Origin: Alphaproteobacteria bacterium
GTDB taxonomy: Bacteria; Pseudomonadota; Alphaproteobacteria; Rickettsiales; UBA6187
NCBI GenBank assembly: GCA_024280585.1
Contig: JAJRPW010000108.1
Location: 1-14,019 of the forward strand
DNA length: 14,019 bases
Direction of reading: 5' to 3'
Shown here piece after piece: positions 6,995 to 13,017 of the stretch. The position numbers and the translations under genes are program-made. Under the pieces are notes generated by a model. That model was not told where the DNA came from and did no database searches. It worked only from the letters and a program-made list of their open reading frames with translations. How positions within the stretch are numbered: the first letter of the stretch is position 1; every line of letters starts with the position of its first letter.

Positions 6995-7880
6995 TGTTCT
7001 GATAGTTGACGACGAAGCATATAATCTTCGCATATTAGAGCGGCTTTTAAAGGAAAATAACTATAATCCGATCAAAGCCGAAGACGGGGCTATTGCCTGG
7101 GATTACTTACAAAAAAATCCCAATGGTGTCGATATTATCCTGCTCGACCGCATGATGCCTAATATGAACGGTATGCAAGTGATGGAGAAGATTAATGCAT
7201 CGCCCGCTTTGCACCATATACCGGTCATAATGCAGACAGCAGCGAGCGCAACAAATGAGGTAAAAGAAGGAATCGACGCCGGTGTTTTTTACTATCTGAC
7301 CAAACCTTTTGATGAAGATATATTGATTTCAATAGTTCATTCGGCGTATGAAACGGCCTCTTGCGGCAAATCCCTGCGGCAAAAAATCAAGAAGAACGAG
7401 TTGGTTATCGGCTCAATAACTATGGCGCAATTTAAAATAAAAACTATCGAAGAAGCCTATAATTTGTCATATTTTTTGGCTAAATATTTCCCCAATCCCA
7501 ATAAAGTCGTGTCAGGCCTATATGCGCTGATTGTTAATGCGATCGAACATGGAAACTTGCAAGTAGATCATAACAAACGCCTGGAACTGCTAAAAACCAA
7601 AGGGGCGTGGTATAAGGAAATACAGCATTTAAGCAGCCTGCCGGAAAATAAGGATAAAATTGTTGATATACGCTATGGGCTGGATGAAAAGGCTGGTGAA
7701 ATTAAAATTTATATCAAAGACCAGGGGCGCGGATTTAACTGGAAATCATATATGCATATTGATATAGGCCGCGTTTTCAAACCAGCCGGGCGCGGAATTG
7801 CTATGGCAAAGAAGACCAGCTTTGATGCGATTGAGTTCCTCGGTAACGGCAGTGAGGTTTTGTGTACGGTAAAGCTCTAA
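6975..7880 (+). CDS. Response regulator with an RsbW-like (HATPase_c_2) output domain
   Basis: A 301-aa regulator partnered with the kinase it overlaps. The receiver domain (1-125) has the acidic pocket D12-D13, phospho-acceptor D58 in LLDRMMPNMNG, T88 and K110 in LTKPF. The C-terminal half is not DNA-binding. It is a GHKL ATPase of the SpoIIAB/RsbW anti-sigma kinase type, with N box VNAIEHGN (N188, E191), G1 DQGRGF (D249) and a short G2-like GRGIAM (272-277). The expected role is phosphorylation-gated serine kinase or sequestration of an anti-anti-sigma/STAS-type partner; no such partner or PP2C phosphatase is encoded in the window. The ATG at 6975 is preceded by AAGG 8 nt upstream. An in-frame extension upstream to 6792 would run through the kinase ATPase domain in another frame and is rejected. 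Its stop overlaps the convergent purH stop. Confidence 0.92.
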   Translation: MTDPKPNVLIVDDEAYNLRILERLLKENNYNPIKAEDGAIAWDYLQKNPNGVDIILLDRMMPNMNGMQVMEKINASPALHHIPVIMQTAASATNEVKEGIDAGVFYYLTKPFDEDILISIVHSAYETASCGKSLRQKIKKNELVIGSITMAQFKIKTIEEAYNLSYFLAKYFPNPNKVVSGLYALIVNAIEHGNLQVDHNKRLELLKTKGAWYKEIQHLSSLPENKDKIVDIRYGLDEKAGEIKIYIKDQGRGFNWKSYMHIDIGRVFKPAGRGIAMAKKTSFDAIEFLGNGSEVLCTVKL

Positions 7881-9433
7881 TGCCTAAAATGCCGCTTGCC
7901 GGTAAACACCATGGCGATGCCACTGTCGTCTGCAGCTTTTATAACTTCCTCATCGCGAATTGACCCACCTGGCTGAATTATTGCTGTTACGCCCGCTGCT
8001 GCTGCCTGCTCAACACCATCTGCGAATGGAAAAAATGCATCCGAAGCCAAAATCGAACCTTGCGCCCTGTCCGGATTTTCTTTGCAATCAGAAGCTTTTA
8101 AAGCGGCTATGCGCGATGAATCAACCCGGCTCATTTGCCCGGCACCAATACCAATCGTGGCGTTGTCTTTTACCAAAACTATCGCATTGGATTTAACATG
8201 TTTGCAAACTTTGAAGGCAAATAAAAGCTGGGCAATTTCATCATCGCTTGGCTTTCTTTTCGTAACGATTTGCAAGTCATTTGCGACAGATTCTTCCATA
8301 TCATTTTCCTGAACAAGCAACCCACCCATAACCGATTTATAGGTCAAAGCTTTGGAAACCTGCATATCATCGCCAGTTAGTAAAAGTCGCATATTCTTCT
8401 TTTTAGCCAATATTTCCCTGGCCTTATCGCTTGCATCGGGGGCTATTACTGCCTCAACAAACATTTTGGCAATTTCTGCCGCCACATCTTCTTCCAAGAC
8501 CCTGTTAAACGCTAATATGCCGCCAAAGGCGCTAACCGGGTCGGATGCCAGAGCTTTTTTGTAAGAATCCAGCAAGTTGCTACCGACAGCCACACCGCAA
8601 GGATTTGCATGTTTTATAATTACAGATGCAGGGTCAGTAAATTCCAATGATAATTGCAATGCCGCATCTGCATCATTTATGTTATTATAACTTAACTCTT
8701 TGCCTTGAATTTGTGTCGCAACGCCTATGCCTTTTTGCCCGGAGAATGTATAAAAAGCTGCATTTTGATGCGGGTTTTCACCATATCGAAGTGATTGTTT
8801 TCTTTTCGCTGATATATTTAAAATATCCGAGAATTCTTGTCCTTCCTGCCTTGCAAACCATGTGCTTATTGCCGCATCATAGCTTGCTGTTTTAGCGAAA
8901 GCCTTTGCTGCCATTTTTTTCCTGAATTCCAGATTTGTTGCGCCATTGTTTGCCTCCAAACTAGCTATAAGCTCGTCATAGTCAGCCGGATCAGTTATTA
9001 TTGTCGTGAATTTATAGTTTTTAGCCGCAGAACGCACCATTGAAGGCCCGCCTATATCAATATTCTCAATGGTTTCATCAAATCCTGCGCCTCGCGCCAC
9101 TGTTTCTTCAAACGGGTATAAATTTACAATCACAAGGTCAATCGAGGATATATCATTTTCCTGCATAGCCTTCACATGCTTAGGATTATCCAAAACCGCA
9201 AGCAAGCCACCATGAATTTTCGGATGCAGTGTTTTTACCCGGCCATCCATAATTTCCGGCGAACCGGTATATTCAGACACATCCGTCACATCAAGCCCCA
9301 GCTCGCGCAGTTTTTTTGCAGTTCCACCAGTTGAAAGCACTTTGGTTCCTTGCTCTTTTAAAGAATTTGCCAGAATTTCCAGATTAGTCTTATCCGATAC
9401 TGATATAAGAGCAGTGCTTATTTTTACGTCCAT
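7877..9433 (-). CDS. purH: Bifunctional AICAR formyltransferase / IMP cyclohydrolase
   Basis: A full-length (518 aa) enzyme for the last two steps of IMP synthesis: formylation of AICAR with 10-formyl-THF, then ring closure. The N-terminal MGS-like cyclohydrolase domain (about 1-150) has STGGTAKKL and the SPEIMDGRVKTLHPKIHGG region. The formyltransferase domain has RYGENPHQN (216-224), catalytic Lys274-His275 in KHANPCG, AFGGILAFN, GAGQMSRVDSS and the C-terminal SDAFFPFADGV...QPGGSIRD...FTGKRHFRH. The ATG at 9433 has an AGGA site 7 nt upstream. It is monocistronic here, divergent from tatC, and its TAG stop (7877-7879) overlaps the TAA stop of the opposing regulator gene. Its presence argues for de novo purine synthesis. 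Confidence 0.98.
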   Translation of the reverse strand: MDVKISTALISVSDKTNLEILANSLKEQGTKVLSTGGTAKKLRELGLDVTDVSEYTGSPEIMDGRVKTLHPKIHGGLLAVLDNPKHVKAMQENDISSIDLVIVNLYPFEETVARGAGFDETIENIDIGGPSMVRSAAKNYKFTTIITDPADYDELIASLEANNGATNLEFRKKMAAKAFAKTASYDAAISTWFARQEGQEFSDILNISAKRKQSLRYGENPHQNAAFYTFSGQKGIGVATQIQGKELSYNNINDADAALQLSLEFTDPASVIIKHANPCGVAVGSNLLDSYKKALASDPVSAFGGILAFNRVLEEDVAAEIAKMFVEAVIAPDASDKAREILAKKKNMRLLLTGDDMQVSKALTYKSVMGGLLVQENDMEESVANDLQIVTKRKPSDDEIAQLLFAFKVCKHVKSNAIVLVKDNATIGIGAGQMSRVDSSRIAALKASDCKENPDRAQGSILASDAFFPFADGVEQAAAAGVTAIIQPGGSIRDEEVIKAADDSGIAMVFTGKRHFRH

Positions 9434-9444
9434 TTTAACATCCT

Positions 9445-9490
9445 ATTATAAATTTCACCTTGCAGTAAGGCATATAATCGCTTTTGTCAA
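9445..9490 (-). promoter_or_regulatory. Candidate purH promoter elements
   Basis: On the minus strand there is a perfect TTGACA (9490-9485). At 17 nt spacing it meets TACTGC (9467-9462), a weak -10. A consensus TATAAT (9450-9445) lies closer to purH, but without a matching -35 and almost on top of the ribosome binding site. Which -10 is used cannot be decided by eye. Confidence 0.4.
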
Positions 9491-9507
9491 CAAAATGAAT
9501 GCAAAAA

Positions 9508-9536
9508 TTGACAAATGACGCGGGATTAATTATATA
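9508..9536 (+). promoter_or_regulatory. Strong sigma70-like promoter of tatC-serS
   Basis: TTGACA (9508-9513), exactly 17 nt, then TATATA (9531-9536): close to consensus. The -10 ends only 6 nt before the tatC ATG, so transcription would start at or within a few bases of the start codon. No Shine-Dalgarno sequence lies at a usable distance. The -35 boxes of this promoter and of the divergent purH promoter are 17 bp apart. Confidence 0.65.
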
Positions 9537-9542
9537 GACATT

Positions 9543-10298
9543 ATGTCTGAAAATGAGAAACAAGCGCCATTACACGAACATTTAGCAGAGCTTAGGAGCA
9601 GGTTGCTGCTGTCTATCGGTGCGTTTTTTATTATTTTCTGTATTTGTTACGTTTTTGCGGAAGATATATATAGTTTTTTGGTGAAACCATTAGCAGATGT
9701 TTATGATGAAGGGCAAGACAGGAGGCTCATATATACCGGCCTGGCTGAAGCTTTTTTTACCTATATAAAAGTATCTTTTTACGCGGCTTTATTCATCTCA
9801 TTTCCGATTATTGCCTCACAGATTTATATGTTTTTAGCTCCCGGGCTTTATAAAAAAGAACGTAAGGTTTTATTGCCGTTTTTAATCGCGACACCTGTTT
9901 TGTTTTTTGCCGGTGGCGCGATGGTTTATTACTGGATATTCCCGCTGGCATGGCAGTTTTTTGTAAGTTTTGAAAGCAGTACGGCATTATTACCAATCCA
10001 GCTTGAAGCGCGCGTTAGTGAATATTTATCACTTGTTATAAATCTTATATTCGCATTTGGTATTGCGTTCCAACTGCCTGTTTTGCTGACTTTGCTGGCA
10101 AAAGTTGGGCTTGTCTCCTCCTCGGGGCTTATTAAAAAGAGGAAGTATGCGGTTATAGCCATTCTAACAGCCGCGGCATTTTTAACGCCGCCGGACGTAA
10201 TCAGTCAAATAGGTCTTGCACTTCCAATGCTGTTGTTATACGAATGCTCCATATTTTCATGTAAATATATAGAAAGAAATAGAAGGTCTAATGCATAA
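9543..10298 (+). CDS. tatC: Sec-independent protein translocase subunit TatC
   Basis: A 251-aa polytopic inner-membrane protein, the receptor of the twin-arginine translocon that binds RR signal peptides of folded exported proteins. The N-terminal cytoplasmic segment LHEHLAELRSRLL matches the conserved TatC start. Six membrane segments are visible at roughly 19-39, 75-97, 110-133, 157-180, 195-209 and 214-233. The APGLYKKERK loop holds the conserved Glu106. FGIAFQLPV has Gln177 where E. coli has Glu, a substitution I believe is common in the family. FLTPPDVISQ holds Asp218. tatA and tatB are not upstream; the neighbour is divergent purH, so the pore subunits must be encoded elsewhere. The gene overlaps serS by 8 nt, a pairing typical of Alphaproteobacteria. 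Confidence 0.97.
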   Translation: MSENEKQAPLHEHLAELRSRLLLSIGAFFIIFCICYVFAEDIYSFLVKPLADVYDEGQDRRLIYTGLAEAFFTYIKVSFYAALFISFPIIASQIYMFLAPGLYKKERKVLLPFLIATPVLFFAGGAMVYYWIFPLAWQFFVSFESSTALLPIQLEARVSEYLSLVINLIFAFGIAFQLPVLLTLLAKVGLVSSSGLIKKRKYAVIAILTAAAFLTPPDVISQIGLALPMLLLYECSIFSCKYIERNRRSNA

Positions 10299-11559
10299 TA
10301 TAAAATTTATCAGAGAAAACCCTAAAGATTTTGACGAGGCTATGGTTAAGCGCGGGTTAGGGCCAATCTCCGAAGAGATCCTGAAACGCGACAAAGAAGT
10401 GCGCAGCGGCAAAGCAAATTTGCAGGAATTACAACAACAAGCCAACGAATGGGCTAAGAAAATTGGTCAGTTGAAGGCACGCGGCGAAGATGCATCCGAG
10501 GCCATCGCTAAATCCAAAGAGTTGAAGGCGAAATTGGCCGAAGCAAAAAAATCTACGGATAGCGAAGATATTCCAACCGAACTGGTTGATGAGCTTTTAT
10601 ATACATTGCCGAATATCCCCGATGAAACCGTGCCTGTGGGCGAGGATGAAGATGATAATGTCGAGGTTAGAAGATGGGGTGATAAGCCAGAATTTTCATT
10701 TCACCCTAAAGAACATTTTGAACTGGGTGAAAATCTGGGGCAGATGGATTTTGAACAGGCTGCAAAAATTTCCGGCAGCCGCTTTGTTATTTTAAAAGGA
10801 CAACTAGCTAAGCTAGAACGGGCATTATGCAATTTTATGCTGGATATTCATACAAAAGAATTTGGCTATGAAGAAGTATCACCGCCGATTTTGGTGCGCG
10901 ATGCGGCTATGTTTGGCTCGGGACAATTGCCAAAATTTGCTGAGGATTCCTTTGAAACCACCGATGGTTATCGGCTTATTCCAACAGCGGAAGTGTCTTT
11001 GGCCAATATGGTGCGGGAATCTATCTTAAATGAAGAGGATTTGCCACTGCGATATACTGCTTGTACGCCGTGTTTTCGCTCGGAAGCCGGATCCGCTGGC
11101 AAAGACACAAGAGGCATGATCCGCCAGCATCAATTCTGGAAAGTCGAAATGGTTAGCGTTGTGGACGAAAAAAGCTCCGCCGAAGAATTGGAGCGTAAAG
11201 TAAATTGCGCCGAAGAGATTTTAAAGCGATTGGGAATCCCTTATCGGCTAATGCTTTTATGCTCGCAAGATATGGGCTTTACCGCTATAAAAACATATGA
11301 TCTCGAAGTTTGGCTGCCCGGACAAGTGCGCTATCGTGAGATTTCCAGCTGCTCGAATTGTGGTGATTTTCAGGCAAGGCGCATGAATACACGCTATAAA
11401 TCCGATAAAGGCAATGTTTTTGCCCATACGCTAAATGGCTCTGGCCTGGCTGTCGGCAGGACAATTGTCGCTATATTGGAAAATTATCAAAATGAAGATG
11501 GCTCAATAACGGTGCCGGAAGCTTTGGTGGGATATATGGGTTGTGATATTATAGATTGA
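10291..11559 (+). CDS. serS: Seryl-tRNA synthetase
   Basis: A full-length (422 aa) class II synthetase charging tRNA-Ser and tRNA-Sec type substrates with serine. The N-terminal tRNA-binding coiled-coil arm spans about residues 28-100, with heptad-like Lys/Glu/Leu repeats. The catalytic core has PTAEVSLANM, motif 2 with FRSEAGSAGKDTRG (R263, E265) and HQFWKVEM, the ISSCSNCGDFQARRM segment, and motif 3 GSGLAVGRTIVAILEN (383-398, R390). The C-terminus is of normal bacterial length. AGAAGG lies 4 nt upstream of the ATG inside tatC. In many Alphaproteobacteria surE follows serS; here a toxin-antitoxin module follows instead, and its promoter -35 overlaps the serS stop codon. Confidence 0.98.
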   Translation: MHNIKFIRENPKDFDEAMVKRGLGPISEEILKRDKEVRSGKANLQELQQQANEWAKKIGQLKARGEDASEAIAKSKELKAKLAEAKKSTDSEDIPTELVDELLYTLPNIPDETVPVGEDEDDNVEVRRWGDKPEFSFHPKEHFELGENLGQMDFEQAAKISGSRFVILKGQLAKLERALCNFMLDIHTKEFGYEEVSPPILVRDAAMFGSGQLPKFAEDSFETTDGYRLIPTAEVSLANMVRESILNEEDLPLRYTACTPCFRSEAGSAGKDTRGMIRQHQFWKVEMVSVVDEKSSAEELERKVNCAEEILKRLGIPYRLMLLCSQDMGFTAIKTYDLEVWLPGQVRYREISSCSNCGDFQARRMNTRYKSDKGNVFAHTLNGSGLAVGRTIVAILENYQNEDGSITVPEALVGYMGCDIID

Positions 11560-11584
11560 CTTTTACGTGAACATAGGCTATACT
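11556..11584 (+). promoter_or_regulatory. Near-consensus promoter of the Phd/PIN toxin-antitoxin module
   Basis: TTGACT (11556-11561), a 17-nt spacer and TATACT (11579-11584). The -35 overlaps the last bases of serS. The -10 ends 28 nt before the antitoxin ATG, leaving room for the AGGA ribosome binding site at 11601-11604. The module can therefore be transcribed independently of tatC-serS. Confidence 0.75.
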
Positions 11585-11599
11585 AGTATTGTAACTAGT
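11582..11599. promoter_or_regulatory. Operator-like inverted repeat overlapping the -10 box
   Basis: Two ACTAGT hexamers (11582-11587 and 11594-11599), each self-palindromic, form an inverted repeat around ATTGTA. The first overlaps the -10 box. Phd/YefM-type antitoxins usually bind such repeats to repress their own operon, so this is a likely autoregulatory site; binding is inferred. Confidence 0.55.
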
Positions 11600-11612
11600 T
11601 AGGACATGTTTA

Positions 11613-11858
11613 ATGATAGAAGTCGGAATATTTGATCTTAAAACACATCTTTCGGAAATGATTGGCCGTGTACAAAACGGAGAAGAGTTCCTTGTTACTA
11701 ATCGCGGCAATCCGGTTGCACTGCTCACTTCGCCGGAAGAAATAAAGCACCGGGAAGAGGGGTTATTTTTTTCTGAATTAAATTCAATGCTACAAAAAAC
11801 ACCTCTTGCTGATGATATTAACAGCCTGAAAGATATGATAAATGAAGGGCGTAAATGA
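11613..11858 (+). CDS. Phd/YefM-family antitoxin
   Basis: An 81-aa antitoxin. The N-terminal half (about 1-45) is the Phd/YefM DNA-binding fold, with the signature IFDLKTHLSEMIGRVQNGEE followed by FLVTNRGNPVALLTS. The C-terminal half is charged and helical and should wrap and inhibit the toxin encoded next. The ATG is preceded by AGGA at 8 nt spacing. It overlaps the PIN toxin gene by 4 nt (ATGA), the usual coupling in type II modules. It probably represses its own promoter through the repeat at 11582-11599, with the toxin as co-repressor; this is general family behaviour, not shown here. Confidence 0.92.
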   Translation: MIEVGIFDLKTHLSEMIGRVQNGEEFLVTNRGNPVALLTSPEEIKHREEGLFFSELNSMLQKTPLADDINSLKDMINEGRK

Positions 11859-12265
11859 TAATTCTTGATTGCTCTATTTTTATTGCCGGCACTATGGATG
11901 ACGAAAATAACAATATTGCAAACGATATATTAAACAGGTTGTCCTTGGGTAAAATACATGCAATTGTTCCAAAATTATTTTTTATTGAAGCCGCGAATGT
12001 AGTTGTAAGCAACGTCCGAAAGAAACGCATAACCAAACAGGAATCCACCCGTTATATTGATTTATTCACAAATGCACCCGTTAAAACGGACGATAATTTC
12101 AATATGAAAGATTGCTTTGATTTAGCCATAACACACGAATTAAGTATTTATGACGCGATTTATCTGGAGCTTGCAATTCGTAAGGGATGCGCCTTGGCAA
12201 CGTTAGATAAAAAGCTTGGTGATATTGCCGATAAGTTAAAAATTAGATATAAAAATGAAGCATAA
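11855..12265 (+). CDS. vapC: PIN-domain toxin, VapC family
   Basis: A 136-aa PIN-domain endoribonuclease of the VapC type. The four acidic positions expected of the Mg-dependent active site are visible: D5 in MIILDCS, E45 in FFIEAANV, D100 in SIYDAIYLELA and D118 in ATLDKKL. Active VapC proteins cut tRNAs, rRNA or mRNA and stop growth; the target here is unknown. Pairing with a Phd-type rather than AbrB-type antitoxin is well known. Its 3' end overlaps the next gene, the TVP38-family membrane protein, by 11 nt, so the module's transcript probably runs on into it. The gene appears intact. Confidence 0.93.
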   Translation: MIILDCSIFIAGTMDDENNNIANDILNRLSLGKIHAIVPKLFFIEAANVVVSNVRKKRITKQESTRYIDLFTNAPVKTDDNFNMKDCFDLAITHELSIYDAIYLELAIRKGCALATLDKKLGDIADKLKIRYKNEA

Positions 12266-12938
12266 TTTACTGAAAATTGGATTAGGATTATTGCTGTTAG
12301 CAGCGATTACAGCGTTTTTTGCGCTGGATTTACAGCAATATACGACATTGGATTATATAAAATCGCAGCAAAATTCATTGCAGGAATATTATAGTGACAA
12401 TAAATTGCTAATGCTGGCAATTTTTGGCGGGATTTATGTTGCAGTGACGGCACTTTCTCTGCCTGCTGCAACAATTTTAACACTGCTTGCCGGGGCATTA
12501 TTTGGCTTTCCTGTTGGCTTATTAATGGTTTCTTTTGCCAGCACTATTGGCGCAACGTTAGCTTTTTTGATGGCACGAACGTTGCTTGGCAGCCAGATAC
12601 AGGAAAAATATAACAAAAATCTGGTGAAAATAAATGAAGGTTTTAAAAAAGAAGGAGCGTTTTATCTTTTTGCACTGCGTTTGGTGCCGGCATTTCCGTT
12701 TTTTATAGTAAATCTGGTCATGGGTTTATTGCCGATTAGAACCTTAACGTTTTACTGGGTCAGTCAGATCGGTATGCTGCCTGGAACGGCGGTTTATGTC
12801 TTTGCCGGAACAAAACTTGCGGACATAAATTCCCTTGCGGATATAGCATCACCGTCAATATTACTTTCATTTGCATTGCTGGGATTATTTCCTATCATAG
12901 CAAAGAAAATATTAACGGCTTTAAGAACCCGCTCGTAA
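12255..12938 (+). CDS. TVP38/TMEM64-family (VTT domain, DedA-like) membrane protein
   Basis: A 227-aa inner-membrane protein with about six hydrophobic segments (first at 5-24, last at 200-218). The VTT/SNARE-associated signature is clear: ALSLPAATILTLLAGALFG, then FALRLVPAFPFFIVNLVMG (R142, P145, P148, N153, G157) and GMLPGTAVYVFAGTKL. Relatives include E. coli YdjX/YdjZ and the DedA proteins; DedA-superfamily members are implicated in lipid transport or scrambling and envelope homeostasis, but a precise role cannot be assigned. The start codon lies within the end of the PIN toxin gene and has no clear ribosome binding site, so translational coupling is likely. It is followed by a mercuric-reductase-like flavoprotein, a recurrent genomic partner of this family. 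Confidence 0.93.
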   Translation: MKHNLLKIGLGLLLLAAITAFFALDLQQYTTLDYIKSQQNSLQEYYSDNKLLMLAIFGGIYVAVTALSLPAATILTLLAGALFGFPVGLLMVSFASTIGATLAFLMARTLLGSQIQEKYNKNLVKINEGFKKEGAFYLFALRLVPAFPFFIVNLVMGLLPIRTLTFYWVSQIGMLPGTAVYVFAGTKLADINSLADIASPSILLSFALLGLFPIIAKKILTALRTRS

Positions 12939-12940
12939 TC

Positions 12941-12987
12941 TTTTTGTGGCGATTTGCGGGCGCTGTGTTTTCGCCGCGCCACAAAAA
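12941..12987. repeat. Stem-loop between the VTT protein gene and the oxidoreductase gene
   Basis: TTTTTGTGGCG (12941-12951) and CGCCACAAAAA (12977-12987) form a perfect 11-bp stem around a 25-nt loop that has its own small GGCG/CGCC stem (12959-12962 with 12972-12975). The U-run is in the 5' arm and A residues follow the 3' arm, so it is not a standard intrinsic terminator on either strand. It may be an RNA stability or attenuation structure, or a palindromic repeat. Confidence 0.65.
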
Positions 12988-13017
12988 AATTCTGAACAAG
13001 TTCTAAGGAAAAAATAA

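Noticed and set aside
8647..8895. Plus-strand open frame opposite purH
   Set aside because: Antisense to the conserved formyltransferase domain, with no family resemblance.
12941..12987. Intrinsic terminator after the VTT gene
   Set aside because: The stem is good, but on both strands the U-run is in the 5' arm and not after the hairpin, so it is reported only as a stem-loop.
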